Source: Pseudonocardia petroleophila (GTDB lineage: Bacteria; Actinomycetota; Actinomycetes; Mycobacteriales; Pseudonocardiaceae). From it: 64,000 nucleotides of DNA. The notes below the pieces were generated by a model that saw only the letters and a list, made by a program, of their open reading frames with translations, was not told the origin of the DNA and did not search any database. Below are positions 32,897-44,376 of the stretch, one piece after another (position 1 is the first letter of the stretch; every line of letters starts with the position of its first letter). The stretch lies in assembly GCF_014235185.1 (NCBI RefSeq), contig NZ_CP060131.1, forward strand, positions 751,501 to 815,500, read 5' to 3'. The translations under genes and the position numbers were made by a program.

Positions 32897-33538
32897 ATGA
32901 AGCCGCTTCCCCTGCCGGTGCGCCTCGCCGCCGGCATCGTCGCCCTCGCCGTGGAGCAGGCTCGGGACCTGCCGCGGCTCGTCGTCGAGTTCCCGGTCAC
33001 GGCCGTCAGCCAGGCGCTGCAGGCGTCGATGCGGGTGCAGCAGAAGGTCACCGAGGTCGCGATCAAGGGCGACCGCGCGCTCGGCTCGCTGCGGCCGGTG
33101 GAGGAGAAGCCGAGCTGGGCCACGTTCGACGAGGACGAGCCCCGCACCAACGGCGTCGTCACGGCGCTGCGGCCGCAGGGCCGGGTCGCCGAGCCGCCCA
33201 CCCGCCCGGAGGGCGTCCGCGTCACCGACCCGCCCGCGCCGGGAGCGGTCGCGCCGCGGGTCTCGCGGTCGGTGCCGGTCGTCCGGGAGAAGCCGGTGCC
33301 CACGGCGAAGGAGGCCGCGGAGCGGAAGGCCGAGAAGAAGGCGGAGGAGTCGGCGGCCGACGCCCCGTCCGCCCTGCCGGAGTACCCGGGGCTGTCGATC
33401 CCGCAGCTGCGGGCGAAGCTGCGCACGCTCTCGCTCGGGGACCTGCGCGCGCTGCTGGAGTGGGAGCAGGCCCACGAGGCCCGCCCGCCGTTCGTCACGA
33501 TGCTGTCGAACCGGATCACCACGGTCTCGGAGGCATGA
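32897..33538 (+). CDS. Rv1109c-like (lipid-droplet-associated-type) protein
   Basis: 213 residues. An N-terminal amphipathic region ([35 protein letters not shown]) could bind membranes or lipid surfaces; the middle is Pro/Glu/Lys-rich and probably disordered; the end has [48 protein letters not shown], a conserved short domain. In M. tuberculosis the homologous position is Rv1109c, between ispH and xseA, and related actinobacterial proteins are named lipid-droplet-associated. The stop overlaps the xseA start. Confidence 0.78.
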   Translation: MKPLPLPVRLAAGIVALAVEQARDLPRLVVEFPVTAVSQALQASMRVQQKVTEVAIKGDRALGSLRPVEEKPSWATFDEDEPRTNGVVTALRPQGRVAEPPTRPEGVRVTDPPAPGAVAPRVSRSVPVVREKPVPTAKEAAERKAEKKAEESAADAPSALPEYPGLSIPQLRAKLRTLSLGDLRALLEWEQAHEARPPFVTMLSNRITTVSEA

Positions 33539-34800
33539 CCGGCCCGACCACACCGGAGCAGCCGTGGCCGGTCCGCACGGTGGCGCGCAAGATCGCCGAG
33601 TGGGTCGACCGCCTCGGTGCGGTGTGGGTCGAGGGCCAGCTCGCGCAGGTCACCGCACGGGCCGGGACCGGCACGGCGTTCCTGGTGCTGCGCGACCCGG
33701 CCGCCGACGTGTCGCTGCAGCTCACGGCGCCGATCGGGCTCGTCCGTGACGGTGGCCCGGCCGTCGCGGAGGGCAACCGGGTCGTCGTGCACGGCAGGCC
33801 GTCGTTCTTCCTGGGCCGCGGCACGCTGAGCCTGCGGGTCACCGAGATCCGCGCCGTCGGCGTCGGGGAGCTGCTGGCGCGCATCGAGCGGCTGCGCAAG
33901 CTGCTCGCCGCCGAGGGGCTGTTCGACGCCGCCCGCAAGCGCCGCCCCCCGTTCCTGCCGCGCTGCATCGGCCTGGTGACCGGCCGCGCGTCGGCCGCGG
34001 AGCACGACGTCGTCTCGAACGCGACGGCGCGCTGGCCCGCCGCCCGCTTCCGCATCGAGCACGTCGCGACGCAGGGCGCGCTGTCGGTGCCGCAGATCGT
34101 CGACGCGCTGGCCCGGCTCGACCGCGACGCCGAGGTCGACGTCATCGTGCTCGCCCGCGGCGGCGGCAGCGTCGAGGACCTGCTGCCCTTCTCCGACGAG
34201 ACGCTGTGCCGCGCCGTCGCCGACTGCCGCACCCCGGTCGTCTCCGCGATCGGGCACGAGCCGGACACCCCGCTCGTCGACCACGTCGCCGACGTCCGCT
34301 GCTCCACGCCCACCGAGGCGGGCCGACGCCTGGTGCCCGACCTCGCCGAGGAGACCGCGCGCATCGCCGGGATGCGCGACCGCGCCCGCCGGGCGCTCGC
34401 CGGCTGGGTCGACCGCGAGGAGCGCCTGCTGACGGCGCTGCGCGGGCGCCCGGTGCTGGCCGACCCCCTGCGCAGCCTCGACGCCCGGCACGCCGAGGTC
34501 GAGCGGCTGCGCGACGCGGCCCGCGGCTCGGTGGAGCGCGGGCTCGACCGGCGCCGGGTCGAGCTCGAGCACCTGCGCGCCCGACTCACCACGCTCGGCC
34601 CCGCCGCCACGCTGGCCCGCGGCTACGCGGTGGTGCAGCGCGTCGACGACCCGGCGGAGCCGCCGCCGGTGCTGCGGTCGGTGACCGAGGTGGCCGACGG
34701 CGCGCGGCTGCGGATCCGCGTCGCCGACGGGGCGGTGCTGGCCACCGTGCAGGCCGCGGCACCGCGCAAGCGCAAGCGGACGGAGAAGGCGAATGGCTGA
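33535..34800 (+). CDS. xseA: exodeoxyribonuclease VII large subunit
   Basis: 421 residues. The N-terminal OB-fold is [34 protein letters not shown]; the catalytic region has [56 protein letters not shown] and [29 protein letters not shown], followed by the coiled-coil arm that carries small subunits. It degrades single-stranded DNA from both ends. ATG 33535 overlaps the previous stop. Its end overlaps xseB by 8 bp. Confidence 0.96.
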   Translation: MTGPTTPEQPWPVRTVARKIAEWVDRLGAVWVEGQLAQVTARAGTGTAFLVLRDPAADVSLQLTAPIGLVRDGGPAVAEGNRVVVHGRPSFFLGRGTLSLRVTEIRAVGVGELLARIERLRKLLAAEGLFDAARKRRPPFLPRCIGLVTGRASAAEHDVVSNATARWPAARFRIEHVATQGALSVPQIVDALARLDRDAEVDVIVLARGGGSVEDLLPFSDETLCRAVADCRTPVVSAIGHEPDTPLVDHVADVRCSTPTEAGRRLVPDLAEETARIAGMRDRARRALAGWVDREERLLTALRGRPVLADPLRSLDARHAEVERLRDAARGSVERGLDRRRVELEHLRARLTTLGPAATLARGYAVVQRVDDPAEPPPVLRSVTEVADGARLRIRVADGAVLATVQAAAPRKRKRTEKANG

Positions 34801-35008
34801 GCAGGCGGCGGTGGGGTCGCTGGGCTACGAGCAGGCCCGCGACGAGCTCGTGGAGGTGGTCCGCGCGCTGGAGGCGGGCGGGCTGTCCCTCGACGAGTCG
34901 GTGGCGCTGTGGGAACGCGGCGAGGCCCTGGCCACCCGGTGCGAGGAGCAGCTGGCCGGCGCCCGCGAGCGCGTCGAGACCGCGCTGGCCGCCCGCACCG
35001 ACGACTGA
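34793..35008 (+). CDS. xseB: exodeoxyribonuclease VII small subunit
   Basis: 71 residues, the normal size. The two-helix hairpin motif [52 protein letters not shown] is diagnostic. It overlaps xseA by 8 bp, ensuring coupled production of the small subunits that decorate the XseA arm. Confidence 0.96.
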   Translation: MAEQAAVGSLGYEQARDELVEVVRALEAGGLSLDESVALWERGEALATRCEEQLAGARERVETALAARTDD

Positions 35009-35050
35009 CCGCGCCGACGACCGACAGCGCGGGCGACCGACCGCGCGGCG

Positions 35051-35674
35051 TCAGCTCGGGGCCGTGCCCGCGGGGAGCGCCTCCCCGGCCAGCACCGCAC
35101 CGGCCAGCGCCCGGAAGTCGGCCTCGGCGCCGCTGCCGGTGATCAGGATGCGGACGCCGTCGAGGTCGGCGATCCAGATCGGCTCCTCGTCGGGCAGGCC
35201 GTAGACGACGAACGCGAGCCCGCCGACGTCGGTGGTCCCCTGCGCGGGCACGACGGTGGCCCCGGTCTCCGAGGCGAGCACCGCCTCCTCCGCGCCGTCG
35301 CTCTGCACGAGCCGCAGGTAGCGTCCCTCCGGCGTCAGGTAGCCGGTGCGGACGGCCCGGCCCGCCGCCGGGTCGGCGGGGTCGAGCCGGTCCTGGTCGA
35401 CGGCGTTGGACCGCCAGCCCGGCGGCACCGCGGGCACGCGCAGCGAGAACGGGACGTCGGGCGCGAGGCCCCGCAGCTCCGCCGGGGCGTCGACGACGGG
35501 CAGCGCGCCCGGGTCGACCGTCGGCCCGCCCGGGCTGAACGAGCAGCCGCGGGACAGCCCGCCGATCACGACGACGATGAGCGCGAGCACCCCGATCGCG
35601 ACGATCATGTCGCGCACCGACATCGCCGAGCGCGGTGGCTTGCGGGGAGCGGGATCGGTCACGCCGCCCATCAT
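35051..35674 (-). CDS. DUF4245 membrane-anchored protein
   Basis: 207 residues. One N-terminal transmembrane helix ([18 protein letters not shown]) is followed by an extracytoplasmic domain with [27 protein letters not shown] and the conserved [14 protein letters not shown] and [13 protein letters not shown] blocks of DUF4245. In mycobacteria the family member Rv1100 also sits divergent to glpX. Function unknown. The start could be either of two adjacent ATGs (35674, 35671) or GTG 35662; none has a clear ribosome site. Confidence 0.85.
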   Translation of the reverse strand: MMGGVTDPAPRKPPRSAMSVRDMIVAIGVLALIVVVIGGLSRGCSFSPGGPTVDPGALPVVDAPAELRGLAPDVPFSLRVPAVPPGWRSNAVDQDRLDPADPAAGRAVRTGYLTPEGRYLRLVQSDGAEEAVLASETGATVVPAQGTTDVGGLAFVVYGLPDEEPIWIADLDGVRILITGSGAEADFRALAGAVLAGEALPAGTAPS

Positions 35675-35778
35675 CCCCTCACCCCGGGAGCGACCGCCGT
35701 CTCACCTCGACGGAGCCCCACGACCACGGGCGATCTGCGAGGATCGGGACATCCCCGACCGCCTGCAGGAGGCCAACG

Positions 35779-36843
35779 ATGACCAGCCCCGCGAACGCCA
35801 CGCCAAGGCGCCGGGAGGCGCCCGACCGCAACCTCGCGATGGAGCTGGTCCGCGTCACGGAGGCGGCGGCGATGGCGGCGGGCCGCTGGGTGGGACGGGG
35901 TGACAAGAACGGCGGCGACGGTGCGGCCGTCGACGCGATGCGCCAGCTCATCGGCAGCGTCTCGATGCGCGGCGTGGTGGTGATCGGCGAGGGCGAGAAG
36001 GACGAGGCGCCCATGCTCTACAACGGCGAGGAGGTCGGCAACGGCGAGGGGCCGTGGTGCGACGTCGCCGTCGACCCGATCGACGGCACCACGCTGATGG
36101 CCAAGGGCATCGCCAACTCCGTCGCCGTCCTCGCGGTGGCCGAGCGCGGCGCGATGTTCGACCCGTCGGCCGTGTTCTACATGGAGAAGCTCGCCGTCGG
36201 GCCGGAGGCGGCCGACGTCATCGACCTCACCGCCCCCGTCGCGGAGAACATCCGCCGGGTCGCCGCGGCCAAGCACCTCGACGTCACCGACGTCACGGTG
36301 TGCGTGCTCGACCGCCCCCGCCACGACCAGCTCGTCGCCGACATCCGGCGCACCGGCGCCCGCATCCACTTCCTCACCGACGGCGACGTGGCGGGCGCGA
36401 TCTCCGCGGCCCGCCCGAACACCGGCGTCGACATGCTCTACGGCATCGGCGGCACCCCGGAGGGGATCATCACCGCGGCCGCGCTCAAGTGCATGGGCGG
36501 CGCGATGCAGGGCCGGCTGTGGCCCAAGGACGACGAGGAGCGCGCCCGGGCGATCGCCGCGGGCCACGACCTCGACCGCGTCCTCACCGCCGACGAGCTG
36601 GTGCGCGGCGACAACGTGTTCTTCTGCGCCACCGGCATCACCGACGGCGACCTGCTCCGCGGCGTCCAGTACCGCGGCGGCGGCTGCACCACGCAGTCGA
36701 TCGTCATGCGGTCGAAGTCGGGCACCGTGCGCATGATCGACGGCTACCATCGGCTCACGAAGCTCCGGGAGTACTCGGCCGTCGACTTCGACCTCTCCGC
36801 GCAGCAGATCGCCGAGCTCGACTCGACGCCGCCACTGCCCTGA
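35779..36843 (+). CDS. glpX: class II fructose-1,6-bisphosphatase
   Basis: 354 residues. It hydrolyses fructose 1,6-bisphosphate in gluconeogenesis. Metal and substrate motifs: [73 protein letters not shown] and [16 protein letters not shown] 35779 has GCAGGAGG 7 nt upstream. This is the FBPase type used by actinobacteria (Rv1099c position in M. tuberculosis). An AGCCCG/CGGGCT hairpin at 36866-36889 may terminate the transcript. Confidence 0.97.
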   Translation: MTSPANATPRRREAPDRNLAMELVRVTEAAAMAAGRWVGRGDKNGGDGAAVDAMRQLIGSVSMRGVVVIGEGEKDEAPMLYNGEEVGNGEGPWCDVAVDPIDGTTLMAKGIANSVAVLAVAERGAMFDPSAVFYMEKLAVGPEAADVIDLTAPVAENIRRVAAAKHLDVTDVTVCVLDRPRHDQLVADIRRTGARIHFLTDGDVAGAISAARPNTGVDMLYGIGGTPEGIITAAALKCMGGAMQGRLWPKDDEERARAIAAGHDLDRVLTADELVRGDNVFFCATGITDGDLLRGVQYRGGGCTTQSIVMRSKSGTVRMIDGYHRLTKLREYSAVDFDLSAQQIAELDSTPPLP

Positions 36844-36865
36844 CCCGGCCCGTGATGCAATCGTG

Positions 36866-36889
36866 AGCCCGGCTCCACCCGATCGGGCT
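36866..36889 (+). terminator. weak hairpin after glpX
   Basis: AGCCCG (36866-36871) and CGGGCT (36884-36889) flank a 12-base loop 22 bp after glpX. No T-run follows; termination efficiency is doubtful. Confidence 0.3.
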
Positions 36890-36958
36890 TGATGGCGATA
36901 CGGATGGGGCGGATGCTTCCCCTGGGGATCGATCAGTGACGGTCGGCCGGTTGCGGGG

Positions 36959-37591
36959 GTGGACGTGCGGGTCCGACGGGTGCTGTCTCTGCTGGTCGTC
37001 GTCGCGCTGACGGGTCTGCTCAGCGGCGCCGCGGCCGGCGCCGGTCCCACCGCGCAGGCCGCGGTCGCCGCGGCGGTCGGGCTGCTCCCGTCCCGCGTCC
37101 AGGAGGCGGTGATCGCTCCGGCGGCACCCGCGCCCGTCGCACCCGCGGCCGCCCCCGAGGCGGCTCCCGAGGCCGCGCCCGTCGCACCGCAGCAGGCGCG
37201 CCAGCGGGTGACGTCGGTGCGCGTCGCCCCGGTGAACGTCCCCGGCACGCCCTGCACGTCGAACGCGCGGGCGTGCGTCGACCTGTCCGGGGACCGGGCC
37301 TGGCTGATCGAGGACGGCGAGATCGCCTACGGCCCGGTCCCGACCACGAGCGGCCGTCCCGGGTTCCGGACGCCGCCGGGCACGTTCCCGGTCACCTTCC
37401 ACAGCCGCGACCACGTCAGCTCGATCTACGACGCCCCGATGCCGTACTCGGTGTTCTTCAACGGCGGCATCGCGTTCCACCAGGGCAGCCTCAGCCAGCT
37501 CTCGCACGGCTGCATCCACCTGTCCCGCGCCGCGGCCCGGGAGTTCTTCGGCTCGCTCGAGCGGGGCGACCTCGTGCAGGTCGTGCCCTGA
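36959..37591 (+). CDS. L,D-transpeptidase (YkuD domain)
   Basis: 210 residues. An N-terminal signal ([21 protein letters not shown]) and an Ala/Pro linker precede a compact YkuD catalytic domain: [42 protein letters not shown] and the active-site SHGCIHLS with catalytic Cys and its His. Such enzymes form 3-3 peptidoglycan cross-links or attach proteins to the wall in actinobacteria. Two extra Cys ([13 protein letters not shown]) may form a disulfide. The gene is free-standing between glpX and fumC. Confidence 0.93.
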   Translation: MDVRVRRVLSLLVVVALTGLLSGAAAGAGPTAQAAVAAAVGLLPSRVQEAVIAPAAPAPVAPAAAPEAAPEAAPVAPQQARQRVTSVRVAPVNVPGTPCTSNARACVDLSGDRAWLIEDGEIAYGPVPTTSGRPGFRTPPGTFPVTFHSRDHVSSIYDAPMPYSVFFNGGIAFHQGSLSQLSHGCIHLSRAAAREFFGSLERGDLVQVVP

Positions 37592-37665
37592 GACGTCCGC
37601 CGGGTCCGGGGGTCGTGCGTCACTCGGACCCTGCACGACGGCCCCCGCGCGAGAACACTGGCCCC

Positions 37666-39069
<1,404 letters not shown>

Positions 39070-39164
39070 CGCAGGGGCCCCCGATCGAGTGCAGCCCTGC
39101 CACGTCGGGTCACCCTTCATCCGGAGTTCACCTCGTCGTTGGTCCGTTCGTGTTCCGTAGGGCG

Positions 39165-40352
39165 ATGAGTGATCACGGGCGGTTCGCCTTCGAGCCGTTG
39201 CTGAACCTGGTCAACGGCCGCCCGGTCGGGATGGAGGTCCTGCGCAGGCAGGCGCGCGACCAGGCCCGCATCGTGGCGGCCAACGCGGTGTGGGGCACCC
39301 GCCAGCTCGCCGAGTTCGACTCCGGCATCGCGATCGCGTCGGTCCTGCACGGCACCGACTACGACGCCACCGTCCCCCTGCACGTCGACCTGCTGGCCGA
39401 CACCGTCGTGGCGGCCCGGCGCCGCGTGCAGCAGGTGCGGTCCTCCCTGGAGCGCCGCGACGCCGGCCGCCCCGCACCCCCGATGCTGCTGGAGATCAAC
39501 CCGGCGCTGTCCGCCGCGCCGCCGGACGCGCTCGCCGCGGGCGTCACCGAGCTGCGCGCCGACGGCTTCGGCATCGGCTTCGACGGGGTCGGCCGCGGCT
39601 TCGGTCTCGACCTGATCGCCGAGCTGGAGCCCGACCTCGTCAAGATCGACGCGCACCTGGTGGCCCGCCTGCCCGACGATCCCCGCGCCCGCGCCGTGGT
39701 CACCGCGCTGGGCGACGTGTGCCGCGCGGTCGGCGTGCGCGTCTGCGCCACCGGCGTCACCACCGCCGACCAGCTCGCCGCCGTGCGCGACCACGGCATC
39801 CCCTGGGGCCAGGGACCGCTGCTCGCCGAGGTGCAGCGCCGCCCGTCGACGACGGGGATCCTGCTGCCACCCGCGCTGCTGCCCCGGTTCGCGCAGCAGC
39901 CCGCGCCGTCGCCCACCCCGCGGCCCGCGCCCCGCCCGGTCCTGCCGACCGTGGCCGAGCTCGCCCAGGCCGCGGTCAGCCTCCCCGAGGACGCCACCGC
40001 GGAGCGCGTGCGGCAGGCGCTCGCCGACCACCCACAGGCCGGCAGCGTCGTGCTGCTCGACCGGCACCGCCGCCCCACCGGCTTCCTCGACCGCAACCGC
40101 TTCATGCTCGCCATCTCCGGCCCCTTCGGCCGCGCGCTGTACGCCGACCGGCCGGCCACCTCGCTGGCCGAGCCTCCGCGCACCTGCCCGGCCCGCACCG
40201 ACCTGCGCAGCGCCATGGCGTCCTGCCTGGGCGGCGACCGCGCCCGCAGCTACGACGACCTGGTCCTGCTCGACGCCGACGGGGTCTGCGCTGGCGTCGT
40301 GCGCGTCGCCGACCTGCTGACCGAGGCCACGGGGAGCCCGTCGGCGGCCTGA
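39165..40352 (+). CDS. degenerate EAL-domain protein with CBS-like C-terminal domain
   Basis: 395 residues. The first 240 follow the EAL phosphodiesterase fold (FAFEPLLNLVNGRPVGMEVLRR, LLEINPALS, GFDGVGRGFGLDLIAELEPDLVKID, VRVCATGVTTADQLAAVRDHGIPWGQGPLLAE), but key residues differ: EAL is EVL, the DDFG loop is FDGVG, and the catalytic Glu of AEGVE is replaced in CATGVT. It is therefore probably not an active cyclic-di-GMP phosphodiesterase. A Pro-rich linker leads to a 120-residue CBS-like region (AGSVVLLDRHRRPTGFLDRNRFM). It may bind a nucleotide as a sensor. Confidence 0.8.
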   Translation: MSDHGRFAFEPLLNLVNGRPVGMEVLRRQARDQARIVAANAVWGTRQLAEFDSGIAIASVLHGTDYDATVPLHVDLLADTVVAARRRVQQVRSSLERRDAGRPAPPMLLEINPALSAAPPDALAAGVTELRADGFGIGFDGVGRGFGLDLIAELEPDLVKIDAHLVARLPDDPRARAVVTALGDVCRAVGVRVCATGVTTADQLAAVRDHGIPWGQGPLLAEVQRRPSTTGILLPPALLPRFAQQPAPSPTPRPAPRPVLPTVAELAQAAVSLPEDATAERVRQALADHPQAGSVVLLDRHRRPTGFLDRNRFMLAISGPFGRALYADRPATSLAEPPRTCPARTDLRSAMASCLGGDRARSYDDLVLLDADGVCAGVVRVADLLTEATGSPSAA

Positions 40353-40588
40353 CGGCGATCGGTGCGTCACCCGGACGACCCGCGCCCTGCTGTCGACCGT
40401 CCCTGCTGCTCAGCGTCACCGGCGGACCACAGGGGCGGGCACGCGCGCCGTCACGTTCTGACGTCGAAACCCACGGGACACCGGTTCGACGCTCCCTGCA
40501 CGGGTGATCGTCGCGCTACGGTCACGTCCCCACTGGAAGCTGCGCCGGTCCGGCCGTCGCCGGCGACCCAGCTGCGAAGGAGTGCCGC

Positions 40589-41728
40589 GTGACCCTGAAG
40601 CGACGTCTGCTGGCGGTGGCCGCCATCGGCGCCACCCTCGCCGTGAGCGGCTGCGTCAGCTCCGGCGGGGGCGGCGGGGCCGCACCGGCCGCCGACGGCA
40701 CCGACTGGTCCACCGCCACCTCCGCCGAGGCGGGCGGGGGCTTCGACGCGCTCGTCGCGGCCGCGCAGGCCGAGGGCACGCTCAACGTCATCGCGCTGCC
40801 GCCGGACTGGGCCAACTACGGCGAGATGATCTCCACGTTCGAGGAGACCTACGGGATCACCGTCGAGTCGGCCAACCCCGAGGGCTCCAGCCAGGACGAG
40901 ATCAACGCGGTGCAGCAGCTCGGCACGCAGGACCGCGCGCCCGACGTCCTCGACCTCGGCCAGTCCTTCGCCAACTCCAACGTCGACCTGTTCGCGCCCT
41001 ACCAGGTGCAGACCTGGGACTCGATCCCCGAGGGCAACAAGGCCGCCGACGGGGCGTGGGTCAACGACTACGGCGGCTTCCTGTCCATCGGCTGCAACGC
41101 CGGCCTCGTCGCGACCTGCCCGCAGACCTTCGCCGACCTCACCAAGCCCGAGTACGCCGGGCAGGTCGCGCTCAACGGCGACCCGACGTCGTCGGCGTCG
41201 GCGTTCGCGGGCGTGTGGGCGGCGGCGCTGGCCAACGGCGGCACGCTCGACGACATCAACCCGGGCCTGCAGTTCTTCGGGCAGCTCGCCGACAGCGGCA
41301 ACCTGCTGCTGGTCGACCCGACACCGGCCACGATCGAGAGCGGCCAGACCCCGATCGTCCTCGACTGGGACTACCTCAACCTCACGCAGGCCGACAAGGT
41401 CGCGGCGTCGTTCGAGTGGCAGGTCGCCGTGCCGTCGGACGGGCTGTTCGCCCAGTACTACGCGCAGGCGATCAACAAGAACGCCCCGCACCCCGCCGCC
41501 GCCCGGCTGTGGCAGGAGTTCCTCTACTCCGACGTGGGCCAGAACCTGTGGCTGGCCGGCAAGGCCCGCCCGGCGCGCCTGACCGCGATGACCGAGGCCG
41601 GCACCGCCGACGCCGCGCTGGTCGCGGTGCTGCCGCCGGTGACCGGCGAGCCGACGTACCCCACGCAGGAGCAGACCGACGCCGCGAACGCGGTGGTGGC
41701 CCAGGGCTGGGCCGCCGCGACCTCCTGA
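40589..41728 (+). CDS. ABC transporter substrate-binding lipoprotein
   Basis: 379 residues with signal LLAVAAIGATLAVSGC and lipid-modified Cys, then a Gly-rich linker and a two-lobed periplasmic-binding-protein fold of the spermidine/putrescine-iron type (GTLNVIALPPDWANYGEMISTFEETYGITVESANPEGSSQDEINAV; PDVLDLGQSFANSNVDLFAPY; FLYSDVGQNLWLAGKARPARL). The GTG start has GAAGGAG 6-12 nt upstream. It opens a four-gene importer operon. The ligand is uncertain: polyamine, 2-aminoethylphosphonate-like compounds and ferric iron are all transported by this group. Confidence 0.92.
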   Translation: MTLKRRLLAVAAIGATLAVSGCVSSGGGGGAAPAADGTDWSTATSAEAGGGFDALVAAAQAEGTLNVIALPPDWANYGEMISTFEETYGITVESANPEGSSQDEINAVQQLGTQDRAPDVLDLGQSFANSNVDLFAPYQVQTWDSIPEGNKAADGAWVNDYGGFLSIGCNAGLVATCPQTFADLTKPEYAGQVALNGDPTSSASAFAGVWAAALANGGTLDDINPGLQFFGQLADSGNLLLVDPTPATIESGQTPIVLDWDYLNLTQADKVAASFEWQVAVPSDGLFAQYYAQAINKNAPHPAAARLWQEFLYSDVGQNLWLAGKARPARLTAMTEAGTADAALVAVLPPVTGEPTYPTQEQTDAANAVVAQGWAAATS

Positions 41729-41744
41729 ACAGCGACCTCCTGAG

Positions 41745-42644
41745 ATGACCCTTCTGGATGCCCCGGCCGCACCCCCCGAGACGGTGCGGCCGGAGCGGTC
41801 CTGGCGGGCCGCGCTGGGCCTGGTGCCCTTCGTCGCCTACCTGCTGGTCTTCCTCGGCGGCCCGCTGTACTTCGTCGTCAGCGGCGCCCTGTCCGACCCC
41901 GACGGGCTCCCGACGCTCGACAACGTCATCGCCTCGGTGACGCAGCCGCAGTACCGGGCGGCGTTCGCCTCCAGCATCGTGCTGTCGGCCGGCACGGCGC
42001 TCGTCGGAGCGGTCGCGGGCGCGTTCCTGGCGCAGGCGGTGCTGACGAGCCGGCCGACCAGCCCGCTGCGCCGGATCGTCTCGACGGCCTCGGGCGTGCT
42101 CGCCTACTTCGGCGGCGTGCCGCTGGCGTTCGCGTTCATCGCCGCGCTCGGCCAGACCGGGCTGGCGACGCAGTTCCTGCAGGCGGCCGGCGTCGACCTC
42201 TACGCCTCCGGTTTCCGCATCGACTCCCTCACCGGCCTCGCGCTCACCTACGTCTACTTCCAGATCCCGCTCATGGTCATCCTCATCACCCCGGCGCTGG
42301 AGGGTCTGCTGCCGCAGTGGCGGGAGGCGGCGGAGAACCTCGGGGCGTCGGCGTGGACGTACTGGCGGCGGATCGCGCTGCCCGTGCTCGCGCCCGCGCT
42401 CGGCGGGGCCGCGCTCGTGCTGTTCGGCAACGCGTTCGCCGCGTATGCCACCGCGCTCGCCCTGACCAGCGGCTCGATCCCGCTGCTGCCCACCGCGATC
42501 GCGTCGGCGCTGTCGGGCAACGTGCTCGCCGGGGCGCAGAACGTGGGGCTGGCGCTCGGGCTCGACATGGTGCTCGTCATCGCCGTCGTCATGGTCGGGT
42601 ACGTCCTCCTGCAGCGCCGCGCCTCCCGGTGGCAGGCCCGGTGA
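41745..42644 (+). CDS. ABC importer permease 1 (PotB/CysT-like)
   Basis: 299 residues with six transmembrane helices; the first is LGLVPFVAYLLVFLGGPLYFVVSGAL. The coupling helix that contacts the ATPase is EAAENLGASAWTYWRRIALPVLAPAL, the EAA loop of importer permeases. It starts 16 nt after the binding-protein gene and overlaps the second permease start by 4 bp (GTGA). Confidence 0.93.
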   Translation: MTLLDAPAAPPETVRPERSWRAALGLVPFVAYLLVFLGGPLYFVVSGALSDPDGLPTLDNVIASVTQPQYRAAFASSIVLSAGTALVGAVAGAFLAQAVLTSRPTSPLRRIVSTASGVLAYFGGVPLAFAFIAALGQTGLATQFLQAAGVDLYASGFRIDSLTGLALTYVYFQIPLMVILITPALEGLLPQWREAAENLGASAWTYWRRIALPVLAPALGGAALVLFGNAFAAYATALALTSGSIPLLPTAIASALSGNVLAGAQNVGLALGLDMVLVIAVVMVGYVLLQRRASRWQAR

Positions 42645-43420
42645 GGGGCCGGCGCTGGCGGGTCGTGGTCCTGGGCCTCGCGCTCGTGTACTTCCTGGTG
42701 CCGCTGCTCTCGGCCGCGGAGTTCAGCCTGCGCGTCCCCGGCGGCGGGTACGGCGTCGCCAACTACCTGACGATCGCCTCCGACGAGGTGCTGCTCTCGG
42801 CGCTGCTGGTGTCGCTGCAGATCGCCGTCGTCACCGCGGTGCTGGTGCTGCTGCTCGTCGTCCCGACGGCGGTGTGGGTGCGGCTGCGCTTCCCGGCCGC
42901 CGCGGCGCTGCTGGAGAGCGCGACGATCCTGCCGATCGTCGTGCCGCCCGTCGTCATGGCGGCGGGGATCGCGTTCGTGCAGGCCAACCTGGGCGGGCCG
43001 GTGTTCCGCACCCTGTTCGCCTCCTCGTTCACCGCGCTCACCCCGTTCTACGTGGTGCTCGCGCTGCCGTTCGCGTACCGCTCGGTCGACAACGGGCTGG
43101 CCGCGATCCCGCTGCGCACGCTGGTGGAGGCCGCGCGCAACCTCGGGGCGTCGCTGCCCGTCACGCTGCTGCGGGTGGTGCTGCCCGCCATCCGCAGCGC
43201 GGTGCTCGGGGCCGCGTTCCTCACGCTCGCGCTCGTGCTGGGCGAGATCGTCATCGCCCGGCTCCTGCTGTACGGGGACACGTTCCCCGTGGCGATCGTC
43301 GAGGTCGGGCGCAGCCGGGCCGGCGTCGCCGTGGCCCTGACGCTGGCCAGCCTCGTCCTCACCTGGGTGCTGCTGCTCGCGGTGTCCTTCGCCGGAAACG
43401 CCAGGAGGAGTGCTCGATGA
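42641..43420 (+). CDS. ABC importer permease 2 (PotC-like)
   Basis: 259 residues, six helices, starting at the GTG that overlaps the permease 1 stop. First helix WRVVVLGLALVYFLVPLLSAAEFSL; EAA loop VEAARNLGASLPVTLLRVVLPAIRSAVLGA. It forms a heterodimer with permease 1. The stop overlaps the ATPase ATG (ATGA), which itself has an AGGAGGAG ribosome site inside this gene. Confidence 0.93.
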   Translation: MRGRRWRVVVLGLALVYFLVPLLSAAEFSLRVPGGGYGVANYLTIASDEVLLSALLVSLQIAVVTAVLVLLLVVPTAVWVRLRFPAAAALLESATILPIVVPPVVMAAGIAFVQANLGGPVFRTLFASSFTALTPFYVVLALPFAYRSVDNGLAAIPLRTLVEAARNLGASLPVTLLRVVLPAIRSAVLGAAFLTLALVLGEIVIARLLLYGDTFPVAIVEVGRSRAGVAVALTLASLVLTWVLLLAVSFAGNARRSAR

Positions 43421-44376
43421 CCGGTACGACCGTCGAGTTCCGCGGCGTGCGCCGCAGCTACGGGGCGACGCACGCCCTCGACGGGCTCGACCTGACGCTC
43501 GCGCCCGGCGAGCTGCTGGCGCTGCTCGGCCCGTCCGGCTGCGGGAAGACCACCGCGCTGCGGCTGCTCGCCGGGTTCGACGAGCCGACGGCCGGGTCGA
43601 TCCTGGTCGGCGGCAACGACGTCACCGGTGTGCCGGCGGCGAAGCGCGACACCGGCATGGTGTTCCAGGCGTACTCGCTGTTCCCGACGATGACCGCGGC
43701 GGACAACGTCGCGTTCGGGCTGCGGGTGCGGCGGATCGCACCGGCGAAGCGGCGGGCGCGGGCGGCGGAGCTGCTCGAGCTCGTCGGGCTCGGGTCCCGC
43801 GGCGACTCCTACCCGCACCAGCTCTCCGGCGGGCAGCAGCAGCGGGTGGCGCTCGCGCGGGCCCTGGCCGTCTCCCCCGCCGTCCTGCTGCTCGACGAAC
43901 CGCTCTCCGCCCTCGACGCGCGCGTCCGCGTGCAGCTGCGCGACGAGATCCGCAGGCTGCAGCTCGCGGAGGGCATCACCACGCTGTTCGTCACGCACGA
44001 CCAGGCCGAGGCGCTCGCCGTCGCCGACCGGGTGGCGGTCCTCAACGCCGGGCGCCTCGAGCAGGTCGGCACGCCGCAGGAGGTCTACTCCACCCCGTCG
44101 ACGCCGTTCGTCGCCGAGTTCGTGGGGATCATGAACGCGGTACCGCTGACCGACGGCGTGATCACCCCGGGCGCCCCGGAGCGGGCGATGCGACCGGAGG
44201 AGCTGACGGTCGGCCGCGACGGCCTGCCCGGCACCGTCCTGACGACCACGTTCCTCGGCCCGGTGACCCGCATCGTCGTGACGACGGGGGTGGGCGAGCT
44301 GACCGTCGACGTCGTCAGCCGGGCCGGGCTGCCCGGGATCGGCGAGCCGACGGCGGTGGCCCCCGTCCGGCCGTGA
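43417..44376 (+). CDS. ABC importer ATPase (PotA/FbpC-like)
   Basis: 319 residues. Walker A GPSGCGKTTALRL (near residue 38), Q-loop VFQAYSLFPTMTAADNVAFGL, signature QLSGGQQQRVALARALA, Walker B VLLLDEPLSALDA and H-loop FVTHDQAEAL. The C-terminal 80 residues are a TOBE-type regulatory domain (GVITPGAPERAMRPEELTVG; TTTFLGPVTRIVVTTGVGELTV). It powers the preceding permeases. The stop codon abuts the stop of the convergent WYL regulator with no gap. Confidence 0.95.
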   Translation: MTGTTVEFRGVRRSYGATHALDGLDLTLAPGELLALLGPSGCGKTTALRLLAGFDEPTAGSILVGGNDVTGVPAAKRDTGMVFQAYSLFPTMTAADNVAFGLRVRRIAPAKRRARAAELLELVGLGSRGDSYPHQLSGGQQQRVALARALAVSPAVLLLDEPLSALDARVRVQLRDEIRRLQLAEGITTLFVTHDQAEALAVADRVAVLNAGRLEQVGTPQEVYSTPSTPFVAEFVGIMNAVPLTDGVITPGAPERAMRPEELTVGRDGLPGTVLTTTFLGPVTRIVVTTGVGELTVDVVSRAGLPGIGEPTAVAPVRP

